NCBI GenBank assembly: GCA_030247885.1
Contig: JAPDRO010000011.1
Span: forward strand, 434,001 to 498,000
Source of the DNA: Taxawa tesnikishii (nom. ined.)
Taxonomy: Eukaryota; Ascomycota; Dothideomycetes; Dothideales
DNA length: 64,000 bases
Direction: 5' to 3'
Part shown: positions 1 to 10,788 of the stretch, in pieces
Layout: each line of letters begins with the position of its first letter
Position numbering within the stretch: position 1 is the first letter of the stretch
The notes under the pieces: model-generated
Told to the model about the DNA's origin: nothing
The model's input: only the letters and a program-made list of their open reading frames with translations
Database searches by the model: none
Translations under genes and position numbers: made by a program

Positions 1-1639
1 AAGAGAGCAAGATCCGAAAACTTGGTGGGCACGCCGCCAAACGGACATCCTGGGTTCCATTCGGTCTCGAGATCATCTACGACTCCGTAGTTTATCTTCT
101 CAAGAACCAGTTCCTGGAGCTCTGGCTTAGACTATTCAAGACTTATGGAAACCCCACCAATCCCTGGACAATCGAAGCCCGTGCCGCGGGTCAGAGGGTT
201 ATCATGACGGCGGACGAGGAAAACATCAAGGCGATCCTGGCTTCGCAATTTGGTGAGTACGGGAAGGGGAGAGTGTTCAACGAGGAATGGCATGACTTCT
301 TGGGGGACTCGATATTCACCACCGACGGAGAGAAATGGCACGATAGTCGTCAGTTGCTGCGGCCGCAGTTTATCAAAGACAGAGTCTCGGATTTGCATAC
401 GTTTGAGAACCACGTCAAGGAACTATTGCCTCTACTTGCCGGACAGCGCCCTGGCGAAGCGGTCGATGTGGTGGATTTGTTCTTCCGGTTCACGTTGGAC
501 GCTGCTACCGAGTTTCTGCTGGGCCAGAGTGTACACAGCTTGAACAACCCAGATGACAGGTTCGCCGATGCTTTCAGCAAGGTACGTACTCGTGTCTCTT
601 GCCGCAAAGCATCTCCGCTCTCATGTCTGACCGAACGCGTCAGGTTCAACACACCCAGGGTATAATTGCCAGAGCCGGTCCGCTAAACCGTTTCATTCCA
701 CGCAAGCTATTCTACGAGAAGCTGAAAGTCATGGACGGAGTTATCCAGCCATTCATCGAAAAGACTTTGCGCCTTTCACCCGGAGAACTCGAGAACAAGG
801 GCAAATCCGATGAAGGCTACAACTTCCTGTACGCACTTGCGGGCTACACACGCGACCGCACCGTTCTCCGCGACCAGATCGCAGCCGTGCTCCTCGCGGG
901 CCGCGATACAACCGCCTGCACTCTTTCCTGGATGTTCTATGAAATCTCACGCCAACCGCACATCGTGGAGAAACTCCGTAGCGAGGTTCTCAACACTGTT
1001 GGCTCGGAGAAGCTACCAACCTACGCCGATCTCAAGTCCATGCGGTTTCTGCAGCACACCATCAACGAGACGCTCAGAATTTACCCGATCGTTCCTTTCA
1101 ACGTGCGTGTCGCACTCAAGGATACTACTTTGCCGCACGGTGGTGGACCAGATGGCTCGCAGCCTATCGGTGTATTGAAGGACACCCCTGTCGGTTATTC
1201 GACGCTGGCGCTGCAACGCAGAGAGGACATCTACCCACCGACTTCTGCGTCGTTTCCCGATCCCACCAAGTTTGCGCCTGAGCGGTGGGAAAATTGGATC
1301 CCGAAATCGTGGACTTGTATGTGCAAACGCCACTACACCATTGTCTTCCATCTGTCCGCTCGGTGCTAACATACGGTCAGACATTCCCTTCAATGGAGGT
1401 CCGCGCATTTGTATAGGTATGTCATTATTCTTCGCTACGTATGAGGTTGTTTGCTGACCGGAGTGTGCGATGTAGGCCAGCAATTTGCTCTGACGGAGGT
1501 TGCGTACACGACCGTGAGGATCTTGCAAACCTTTTCGAGGCTCGAGAGCCGGACGGATAAGCATCCTGGGCTCAAGAGTGATATCGTACTTCAGCCGGCC
1601 GAGGGAGTCAAAGTGGTGTTCTCCAAAGACGAGAAATGA
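1..1639 (+). CDS. CYP52-like cytochrome P450 (5' end outside window)
   Basis: Heme-thiolate monooxygenase of the CYP52-type clan, which in fungi hydroxylates n-alkanes and fatty acids at the omega end on the ER membrane. The reading frame is already open at base 3, so the N-terminal membrane anchor (roughly 40-50 residues) lies outside the window; about 483 residues are visible. Exons: up to 581, 644-1316, 1381-1416, 1476-1639, all with GT-AG junctions and compatible phases. Visible motifs are the proximal segment KIRKLGGHAAKRTSWVPFG, the I-helix AGRDTT, the K-helix ExxR (ETLR), the FAPERW segment, and the heme-binding FNGGPRICIG, which is split by the last intron. No internal stop or frame break is seen. 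The family assignment is firm; substrate and CYP number are inference. Confidence 0.93.
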
Positions 1640-1672
1640 GAAGACCATGACTGGGTCAGGGTGTTGTTGCGG

Positions 1673-2294
1673 TTAGGTTGGAGTTTTACGAGTGATGACA
1701 AGCCTCGAGGTCCGAAACATTTGGGGCATGACGTAGTCTGCATACCCAAGCGCTACTGTATACAGTCCAAACAAGTGCTCGCTCCGTTGGTTCAGCTTTC
1801 GGGATACCATGTGGTCCACGCTTGAGCTGCGCTGCTCGCACCTCGAAAAAATGTTGCGTGAGGTGAGGGAAAGGGCAACGGCGGGTGACAACGTAAGAGT
1901 GGAAGAGGGCACCGCCACAAGTGTCCTAATCAAAAGAGTCATCTCGTCTTCGGATGCCTGTGTAACACAGATCCCGTCTTTGGTTGTCCGGTCCACTCCG
2001 CCGTCAGCGAGCAGGGTTGTAAAGACTTTGTTCGTGGCTTCGTGCGGAATCATCATTTGTTGGTCGTGGGCATGACAAACGAGCTGAGTCTGTGACCGTG
2101 TCAGTATTCTTCGTTACCGTGTGTGGAAGGGCAAGCTTGACATACCTCATCGTTGCCGTCGCTTCGGTGAACCTTGGAAGACAGCGCGTTCTTCGTGGAG
2201 ACAGGTCGTGACCATCGGCCAGTCGGTCAGTAAGTCATAGATTAGAGGTGCGGGCATTGACACTAGCGGCGACGTCCTGGACTGGTTCGCTCAT
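1673..2294 (-). CDS. Possible uncharacterised gene (weak model)
   Basis: A 127-codon open frame on the minus strand ends at 1673. It extends upstream through a plausible intron (2090-2145, GTATGT donor, CACAG acceptor) into a short reading frame, and an ATG at 2294 opens MSEPVQDVAA, but a stop separates this start from the intron-proximal part unless a further intron is used. The predicted text contains nothing I recognise. The splice sites look real and the ORF is long for this base composition, but the case for a gene rests only on these points. It could equally be chance ORF sequence downstream of the P450. Confidence 0.2.
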
Positions 2295-2732
2295 GGTGTT
2301 CGCGTTTCTGCATCTGTCGTGCGGAGATGACGGATAGGATGAAGGATAGTATAGAAGATAGAAGGGGTCGGTGACGGTCAAGGCAGCAGCCGCAGGCGGC
2401 GCACGTGTTTCATTAAGCGAGCTGCAAGGGTGATTCACTCGAGAAGCTTCACCTTCACATTACATGTGGAGAGGGACTTGTTAGGAGAAGTGAAGCAGAA
2501 TAAGAGTGGACAAGAAGAAACGTTATTAACCTCATTACTAACCCAAGCCAAGCCCAGCTCATGAATCATTAAGAATGTGGCATCGCAGCCAGTCCGTCTC
2601 ATCAAACACCATCGAACCTCGGATCGCCCGCGATAACATCATGCCAACCCCTTTACCCCTTCCATCATCGTCGTCCTCTTCACTCCCAAAGTACTCATGA
2701 AGGCAGAACCCAAACGCACGAGCCGGGCGTCC

Positions 2733-5700
2733 CTAACGCTTCCTCCTCCTCCTCCTCCTGCCACCATCTCTTTCGCTATCCCTGTCACCACCCAAGATAT
2801 CGCCAGTCAGCTTCTTAAGCAAACCACCCGCCACCCCACGTCCGTTGAGCAGGTCGTCAAGCCTGTCGGCCAGCGGATCATCGCCCCGTTCAGGCATGCG
2901 TCGGCCCTCTACGTCGAACCTGGGTGGCAGCTCAACCGTCTCGCCCGAGTCGACGGAATCAGGAGACTCAGGACGACGAGGACCAGACGAAGGATTATAG
3001 CTGCTATGACGTCTCGAGCTCCGGTTTTCCGCATCGGAGGAAGAGGTCCCAATCTCGTCACTTCCGCGATCGTGGTGTCTATGTTTGCGTCTACGTCTAC
3101 GACGACGACCTTCGCCATCCGATTGCACGCCGTCGCGGTCGTCTTCGTCTCTGCGATGGGCACTTTCCTCCTCTTCGCGGCGCTGCTTTGCCCTCTCTGG
3201 CGAATCGGGAAGGTCGAACGCCACGCTCTTGGCTTGAGGGGTTCTCACACCATCTGTTTGGAGATTCTGTCAGCATGCCTGGAGTAAGAGAGGACCGCAG
3301 TGGCTAGACGGAACAAACCCACCGGGCAGGTCGTGCTCGTCAACAGCCGAAGAAGGTCGAGCACTCACATTCTCAGGCCCCGGCCGCCCGCGACCGGGTT
3401 CATGATAGCGCGGATCGCCTGCATATGTTTCGTTGGCTGGTGGGTAACCAGGATTAGGGTCTTCGGTGTATCGGTCGTCGAGGGTGCGATTCGGGTGATT
3501 TGGTGCTGGGGTACCGCCAGGTGGTGCGTAGTCGGCAGGGTTGTAAGGCGGGTACTCTTGTGGCGGGTAATCTGCCTCGCGTCTATATTCTTCAGTTGGC
3601 GGCGGAGGGAATTGTTCGGTATTAGGTGGTGGCGGGAAATTGTTGGTTGCTGGGTAGTATTCCTGACGCTCAGGTGGTGGATAGGCAGCGTTGGGTCCCA
3701 TGGGCGGCGGAGAGTATGGGCCAGGCTGGTGATCGCGCGCATAAGGATCAGCGTGCTCCTCCTCGTAGCCTACTGTTTGTCAGTACGATACTTCACACTT
3801 GCTGCTGTGGGTGGAATGGCGCTCACGTCTCCGATCTCTCTCGGCCCGCTGGCGCTCTTTCCTCTTGGTGATTTCGTGAGCCGCCGCGCCGGCAATGCCG
3901 GCAGCAGCGGCAGCTTCCGCCAGGCCCTTAGCCCGACTTCTGCTCCTGCTCCTGCTCCCGCTCCGGTTAGATCGGCTCCTCCGGCGTCTGGTATCCGGAC
4001 TCGACGAGCTCGAACCGCCACGGTGTCTCCTCCTGTACTCGCCAGGCTCGTCGTAACGGCGCTCAGGGGAAATCGGGGCGTCACCATACTCTATAAGCGC
4101 ACCGTCACTCGCAGTCCGACGCAAATGGGGATCGTCATCATAAGGTACGGACCTGCCACGAGACCTGCTCCTTGATCTGGACAGGCTCCTTGCAATTGAA
4201 TTGTCCCTTCGTTCTTCCTTGCGTGCCTTGTTGCGTTCGTAGAGGCCGGCTACGGCAGCACCGCCGAGACCAGCTGCTGCGATGGGAACGCCAGTTCGGA
4301 GGCGGCTGCGCGAACGTGACTTGCCACGCGCACCTCGTGAGCGACTTCGTACTCGTTCCCAGATTCCAGCTGCAGCGGCGGATGCCAGACCCGCCTGGGC
4401 AATGCGTCGGTTGCGGTGTTCGGGATCTCGGTGTTTGCTTTCGCTTCTGGCGCGTTCCTCGACGAAGGTACTGCTCTCGACCGATCCACGACGTCTTCGC
4501 GATCTGCTGCGACGCGGGACTTCGTTGATGATGACGGTTTCCTTGGGTTGGTTCCGATTTCTCAGAGCGTAGCCCGCCAAAGCACCAACAACAGCAACGG
4601 TGCCGAGTCCAGCGATTGTACGTGCGCGTGAGGTGCTTCTGCTTCGGCGCCTACTTTTGCTGCGGTGTCTGCGGCCTCTGCGGCTAGAGCGGTAGGAGTC
4701 CTCGGAACGAGATCTTGAGCGGATGCGGCTTTTAGCGCGGCTGATGACTTCTGCACCGACTGCACCGAGGGCAGCAGCACCCAAGTCACGCCTGCCACGG
4801 TGGCCAGGATCTTCGCCTTGTCGCTTGCGGTGGTGGCGAAGAAGTTCTGCGGCACCAATGCCCGCAATAGCGCCTTCGGCCAGATGACGACGGTGTTGAG
4901 GAGAGCCTGAGCGAGAACGACCGCCTTCCGAGATGCGCTCCTTGCGAACGACTACGAGGTCGTCGTCGCTGCTGTAGCGGTCGTCTCCGTACTGAGAGGC
5001 AGAATCTCTTGGGTCGATATCGCGGTAACGGCCACGGTCGTAGCGTTCATCGAAGAAGTCTTCGCCTTGTCCACCAGCTCCGCCTCTCGGACCGCGGTCG
5101 ACTTCGCGAACCCGACGTTCGTAGTAGTAATCATCCTCGTCTCGCCGTCTTGGTGCAGGAGGCTCCTCCTTCGCTTCTCTCCGAACCAGCGCTCTATTGT
5201 CGCGCACCTCATCGCGCTCGATAATCTCGTATTGTGGCTCCTCACGTTGGAGCACAATGGGCTGGCGTGGAGCCTCTTGGATGATGATGGGCTGCGGATC
5301 TTGGCGGATGATGATGGGTTGAGGCTGGGGTTGAGCGTAGTAGTCGGTGACCTTGGAATACTTCTCCAGCTCGTAAGGCTCGCGCTCTCGTCTCGGTGCT
5401 TCGCGCTCGATGTCGCGCTCGAAGCGATACTCACGGACGCGCTCCGGCTCTGGTGACGGTGGAGAAGGCGCTCTCACCACTTCTCGTTCGTAGCGATAGT
5501 CGCGGCTTTCGCGGGCAGGTGCTCGATCGACCTCGCGCTCCCTTTCGACAACACGGTACTGGACGTCGCGCCGTTGTGCAGGTTCTCGTTCGACTTCGCG
5601 CTCCACTCGGTATTCTCTGACTTCTCTCTGGGGCGGTGACTGCTCGCGGCGCCTGACAATCACCTTCTTCTCGGCGTAGACATCGTCGGTGTCGTCGAAT

Positions 5701-5816
5701 TTGCGCTCGGGGACTTTGTAGCGGCGGACAGTTGTGAAGGTCCTCGGCTGATCGCGGTCATCGTAGTCGTAGTCACGCTCACGTACGCGCTCGCGCTCCT
5801 TGTAGACGACCGACAT
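2733..5816 (-). CDS. DUF3824 Arg/Ser-rich protein
   Basis: Fungal-specific DUF3824 family, function unknown. Three exons: 5816-3827, 3769-3323 and 3253-2733, giving about 985 residues with consistent phases. The N terminus starts MSVVYKERERVRERDYDYDD, typical of the family. It is followed by a very charged region with many Arg-Glu pairs and a PQPIII/PRQPIVL stretch. Repeated units then combine short Ala/Gly hydrophobic patches (such as GLGGAAVAGLYERNK) with RS dipeptide tracts (SRSRSRSRGRS). The middle exon is Pro/Tyr/Glu-rich, and the last exon opens with DGVRTPQAKSVAFDLPDSPE, a conserved C-terminal block. RS tracts suggest a phosphorylated, possibly RNA- or membrane-associated scaffold, but that is inference. 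The donor at 3322 gives the conserved DGVRTPQ junction; the alternative GTGAGT site upstream would break the frame. Confidence 0.88.
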
Positions 5817-5955
5817 GGTGACGGCGCAGAGCGACGAGTCAGAGGAGCGTTGGCAGATGTAACGGTGCGGTCCCTAGTGTGAAGGGCGGGCGTTGAGATG
5901 GCGATAGGAACAGGACGTAGACCGAGGACACTGATCAAAGGTTGCGTCAGGATGT

Positions 5956-5990
5956 GGATGGGGATGGGGATGGGGATGGGGATGGGGATA
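5956..5990. repeat. (GGGGAT)n hexamer repeat
   Basis: About six copies of GGGGAT in a row, 140-175 bp upstream of the DUF3824 ATG. Confidence 0.9.
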
Positions 5991-6060
5991 AGGATGAGGA
6001 CGAGAATGAGGATATCGGGGCGTAGAGATAGGTGGTCGAGCTTCGTGTTGATCAGGCGGG

Positions 6061-6109
6061 TGCGGGTGCGAGTGCGAGTGCGAGTGCGAGTGCGAGTGCG
6101 AGTGCGAGG
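6061..6109. repeat. (GTGCGA)n hexamer repeat
   Basis: About eight nearly perfect copies of the hexamer GTGCGA. Confidence 0.9.
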
Positions 6110-6189
6110 CGCGAATGACCTTGGCAGCGGAGGATGCGGAAAGATGGTGGGCTGCGGATGACGACGAGGGGCAGCAGCGCCCTCTCGCG

Positions 6190-6215
6190 GCGATGCGATG
6201 CGATGCGATGCGATG
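6190..6215. repeat. (GCGAT)n pentamer repeat
   Basis: Five copies of GCGAT, ending in GGGG. Confidence 0.88.
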
Positions 6216-6484
6216 GGGTGCACGGTTCGCGTCCGCTTTCTCACAGGGGTGGGGTTGAGGGCGAGTGAGCGTGAGCGAGGGCAGTATTGAATACCTTGAT
6301 GATGACAACAACAGCAACAGCAATAGCAACAACAACAACAAACATAAACCGTCACCGGCCTCCAGCGAGCAACAAAAGCAAACGGCGAAGGTTGGTAAGG
6401 GCAAGGGCATAAGGCTAAGGGTGGAACGGCAGCGACGAGGACAAAGATCGTCAGGAGGCCCGCGAAACTTGATTTGAGACGCTG

Positions 6485-6520
6485 TTTCGATTTCGGTTTC
6501 GATTTCGGTTTCGGTTTCGG
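6485..6520. repeat. (TTTCGR)n hexamer repeat
   Basis: Six copies of TTTCGG or TTTCGA, the fourth tandem array in this upstream region. Confidence 0.88.
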
Positions 6521-7413
6521 GCACGACTGCCAACGCTGGCCACGACTGCCCCAATATATATTGCGCTGACGCAATCGAGCAGCAGCGACCTCCACCACTT
6601 CACCCTTCACCACTCGACTTCAATTGCAAAGTCCGGTAGGCGCGGTGTACATGTAGTCAGGGAAGCGGAGCGCGAGAGAAACAACAGAGATGCGACAGTG
6701 AGGTGCTTGTCGTGTGCTCGGCCGAGTCCCACCATGTCTATCAACAGGCACAGCAACGCACGTTGGGTGGCATACGGGGTAGAGAGGCTGTCTGCACGCC
6801 CCGTTTCTGTTCCTGTAACTCTTCCCTGATTCGCAACGCTGTTTGTAGTACTTGGGTAGCGACATACTGCAGGGCCAATCGAAGCAAGGTTCCAGGAACC
6901 GCTCCGTTTAACATCCACTATGGCTAACACCACTTCATCATTCGCCGGCCAGTCTTCACCCTCATGCGCCCAGTCCTGCTTTCAGGCGCTTCCGCTGCCC
7001 ATCACCCCTATGTGCTGTCACCGGTGAGCAAACTGCGTGGCTGAGCATCATACCACCAAAATCTCTCAACAGGGTGCTTTCTAGTAAGCTGCATCACCAC
7101 AAGACTTGATCCCTATCTTTCACGCGCATGTGACACATGGGCTCCACTTTGGGGTCTCTCTGCCGCCCGTGAGGACAAGACGCGCACAAGGCGCCCCATG
7201 TGCACAGAGTCTAGTGATACGAGGCAACGGGACACTGAAGGACACGGCATAGTTCCACTGCGCTTCTCACTAGAATGCCCAGATCAACCGCGTCTCGTAG
7301 AACAGCTATTGACAGCATTGTGTGGGCAGACCAATTCGTCGCCTTCCACCGACATCTGCTTGATGTGTTGTCGGCAATGCTCCATCTCTGTCTTCACCAT
7401 AAGCCCAAAACTC

Positions 7414-8576
7414 TCAAGCCGCCGCAGCGCAGATGCCACTCTGCACCTGCGTTCCGTTGAGTCCCACATTGTTCATCGAAGGGACATGGAGGTTCCGGCA
7501 CAGGTACTGAAGCCAGTCGCTCACAGTACCGGCGTACAGAAGCTCCTGAAGGTAGATCTCCGAGCTCCACTGGACGACGGCAGCCGCGCCCTGCTCGATG
7601 GTGAGAGGAGCCTCCTGGCCGCAGATCACGGAGCGGATGATGTCGGTGTCGAGACCCTCCTCGGCCAGGTTCTGTTGCACATATGGGTACTGGCTGCACA
7701 TCATGTAGAGGTCAGCGCTTGTGTTAGATGTAAGTACGAATTCGTAGGCGTAGAGGTTTGAGGCAGCCTTGATGACGGCATCGTGTACCGAGGTGGTGAG
7801 GTGACTGAGGAGCACAGGATCAGTGACGACCGGCATGTTGTTGGAGTTGAAGCCGGCAGCCTCACAGATGCTTTCGCGGCTACGCTCAGCTTCGAGGCCG
7901 ATCACGGTGAGCACAGCGTTCATCAGGTGCGAACACAGCCAGACCAGGGAATCAGTGGATCCAGGAGCGAAAGAATTAATGGCCTGGAGAACGAAGATGT
8001 TGGTAGCGTAGACGGTGACGTTGGCGGAGGCTGCAACGGGGTCCGCGACAGCGTTGGCTGTCTGACAGATTGGAGCTGTAGTGTGTTAGAGGCAGTGCAG
8101 ATCCAATCATGATAGACTAATGGTGGGTCACTGTCAAGTTGAGAAAACGTAATGGCAGAGCGAAGGCGAAGTGACAGGTATGGATGAGTGAACTTGCCTT
8201 TGATGAGCTCGGGGACATAGTTGATAGCGGCCCACTTGCCGTGGCCAAGGGTGCCGATATCCTTGCAGTTCATCTGAGCTTGCTGCATGGTAGGAGCAAC
8301 ACCAGCGAGCTGCCAGCCCAGAAGGAGGGAAGCGTTGCCGAGAATGTAGTAGAATGCCTCGGCTGCACCATATCAGTCATTGTTGTACAGCTTAACGTGG
8401 AAGGCTCTCGCACTGGAGTTGGACTCACAGGGAGCCCGACGCTTGACAATGGCAGTCGGATTGGACTTGGATTCGTCGAAGTGGACGTCACCGGCTCCCT
8501 TGGCACCGAAGCGCACCTGACCGGCGGCAACGCTGGCGAAGACGACGATGCCACCAAGGATGGTGGCAAGCTTCAT
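7414..8576 (-). CDS. Secreted protein of unknown family
   Basis: Not recognised. Exons 8576-8429, 8362-8198 and 8075-7414 give about 324 residues. The start MKLATILGGIVVFASVAAGQ is a clear signal peptide with a cleavage site after AAG or AAGQ, and a possible Lys-Arg processing site (VKRRAP) lies about 45 residues in. The mature part contains several Cys (MNCKDIG, PICQTAN, LCSHLMN, ESICEAAG, MMCSQYP, SVICGQ, YLCRNL, SGICAAAA), compatible with disulfides, and Asn-X-Ser/Thr sequons. It ends in a short Ala run without the long hydrophobic tail expected of a GPI signal. Intron 2 (8076-8197) uses a GC donor (AAAG|GCAAGT). No domain can be named; cell wall, adhesive or effector-like roles are guesses. 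Confidence 0.8.
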
Positions 8577-9285
8577 CTTGACTGTCTAGTTACCGTCAGC
8601 CGTCCGCAATCGAGGATAGAGGACCAGAAGGCTCGAAGGTCTGGCAGGGCGGGCACGCGTTGAGAGCAGACGCGACGTGAGTACTTACTGGGATCAAATA
8701 AGTGGAACAAAATCGCGTGTACTAGTCTGGAGGATGGTAGGGAACGTGAGGTGAGGTGAGGTGAGCGATAAGGTCGAGAAGGTGAGAGATAATGTTGTCT
8801 GGAGCAAAAAGGAAGTGCAAGCAGTACAAAAGGGAAGAGATACTTCACGCCGGTGTTAATCCCGCGTTTTACACTAACGCAGGCAAATCCCTGTGTGACA
8901 GAGCCACGGTTTGTGGGCCGTCAGCATTTGTCAAGAAATCAAGAAAGGCAAACGTCGAGAGAACTGACCGCATTTGGGTCGGAAAGAGGATATGAAAGAG
9001 GGCGGGCAGGCGGTTCGCACCTTCCTCCGCATGGTGTTACGCCCACATGGAATGCCAGGTCTCCTAAAGGGCACCGTGCTGCGCTTTTTCAAACAACTCA
9101 AAGGCAAGTGTCCGAACTGGACCATCGATTATCCCTGTCACGTAGCGTGCTTACTGCAGGTGACAGGTGTGCCTGGACGCATGGCTGGCGCCACAGTTAC
9201 ACAGCAGCATTGGTAACTCGGAACTCTACCAAAGCACTGTACAGGGCAGAGAAACTGGCTTACATACTATACACTTGACCATCAC
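8577..9285. other. Intergenic, nothing recognised
   Basis: About 700 bp between two minus-strand genes, holding the promoter of the secreted-protein gene and the 3' flank of the complex I gene. A short GAGGTGAGGTGAGGTGAGC run lies near 8748-8765. No gene is supported. Confidence 0.6.
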
Positions 9286-10306
9286 CTAATCAAGAGCGCC
9301 ATCTGTCCTCATCTTGGCGTTACTCCAAGGCTCCGGGTTGAGCAGGTTAGTCAAACCCGCGGCGTTTTCGCAGCTCTTCCTTCCACTGAGTGGTCCTGGC
9401 GTTGGGAGCTTCACTCCTTGTGCGCTGTATCCCCTTTGCTGGTCCTTGATGTGGGTTCCCTCTCCGCTTGTGCCTTCCGTGCCCTCCTTGCCGGCATCTC
9501 CAGCAAGACCCGCTGCCTGGCCGCTTGCGCCAGTCTTCTGAGCGGCCTCCTCAATGCGCGGAGAAGCGACTTGGTGGTCTCCGGTGTCAAGTCTTCGTAG
9601 TAGTCGTCGTTAATCTGCACCATAGGTGCGTTTGCGCAAGCACCAAGGCATTCGACCTCGGTGAAGGTGAACATGCGTTCCGGGTCCGTCTCGCCGTGGT
9701 GAATGCCGAGTTCCTCAGTAATGGCCTTCATGATACCGTCCGATCCTCTAAGCTGACACGGAGTCTGTCGCCAGTGTTGTCAGCACCGCTCCTGTGACAA
9801 CCAATCAGTATCTCTACGTACCGTTGTGCAACACTGGACGTGGTATCTGCCCACGGGCTCTCTGTTGTACATGGTGTAGAATGTGGCCACCTCGTAAACT
9901 CTCATTGGGGGCATCTCCAATATCCGGGCGACCTCATTCATGACGCTGATGCTGCAGAAACCGTGTTGCCGTTGTCCGAGGTCGAGCAGTGGCATAACAG
10001 CCGCCTTCTTGTACTGGGGTGGGTATCGAGTAAGGACTTCATTGACGAGCTTTTGGCTGATCTCATTGAACTTGAAAGGGATGTTTGGGTTGTTCTCCTC
10101 GGTGTCGCGGTGCTAAGAGTAATAGATGAGTCTTCAGTGCGCGCGCGACAGGCATGGATGCGCATCGGTTGTGTACATACAATGAAGAGGGCGTCGGATC
10201 TGGCAGCGGTGCTGGCGCTGAAAGGACGGAATGGTTGCTGTCTCGAGGCTGCCCGCAGCGCTCTGGAGGCGCTTCTAAAGGCCATAGGGGTGAATTTGGT
10301 GGCCAT
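9286..10306 (-). CDS. NADH:ubiquinone oxidoreductase 24-kDa subunit (NDUFV2/NUO-24)
   Basis: Complex I N-module subunit of the mitochondrial matrix arm, carrying the [2Fe-2S] cluster N1a. Exons 10306-10181, 10112-9822 and 9764-9286. The N terminus is a typical Arg/Ser/Ala import presequence. The thioredoxin-like ferredoxin domain shows [20 protein letters not shown], the cluster ligands CTTTPC (C-X4-C) and [10 protein letters not shown] (C-X3-C), then [21 protein letters not shown]. Directly after this the frame breaks. The expected tail ([19 protein letters not shown] through [12 protein letters not shown] to the end at 9286) is intact in the neighbouring frame, as if one G were missing near 9548-9552. 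With that base the length is 298 residues, close to fungal orthologues. I take it as a functional gene with a sequence error. Confidence 0.93.
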
Positions 10307-10788
10307 TGTGTGGTATATGGGAGGAGACAGTGCAGGACAGTAACTCGAGCAAGCAGCAAGATGGACGAGGTCAATGTATGCGGCGACGAATCGAATCGCA
10401 ATGATTATTCCTGGCCCGTGCTCAGCGCCAAGGGCAGGTCGATCACTTACACCTTACATTCTTCTTGCTCTGCCCTACATCGTCCTTCATCAACGGCGTT
10501 TCACAGCTGTCCAACCGGATGTATACACATGTGCCTCGCTAGCTCTAATATTTGAGCATTGTCCGAGGTTAGCAAAATTAGCAGTGAGCGGCTCCTATCG
10601 CATGAACAGCTGCCTAGGTAGGCTTACGGATAGCAAGAGGCCACGCAAACAACGACAATCGAGCGCCTTTTCGTCCGGGTATATCTCTCTTCAAACGGCC
10701 TGCTGCATGTTCGGTCATCTTGCTCTGCGTCTTTCCTGAGGTTCACATTGGCGTTTCGTCGAATCTAGGGTATACCAAAACAGCGACG
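10307..10788. other. Divergent promoter region, complex I gene / F-box gene
   Basis: About 480 bp between head-to-head genes. No RNA gene or repeat is seen. Confidence 0.55.

Larger units (their letters stand above)
5817..7413. promoter_or_regulatory. Upstream region of the DUF3824 gene, repeat-rich
   Basis: About 1.6 kb without a convincing gene. The first 700 bp upstream of the DUF3824 start hold four different short tandem repeats (listed separately). The long open frames here are translations of those repeats and are not believable proteins. From 6540 to 7413 I see no gene, RNA or element. Confidence 0.6.

Noticed and set aside
5660-6613. 317- and 226-codon ORFs rich in HSHSHS, RTRTRT and PIPIPI
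   Set aside because: Translations of the tandem repeats in the DUF3824 promoter; no protein-like segments outside repeats.
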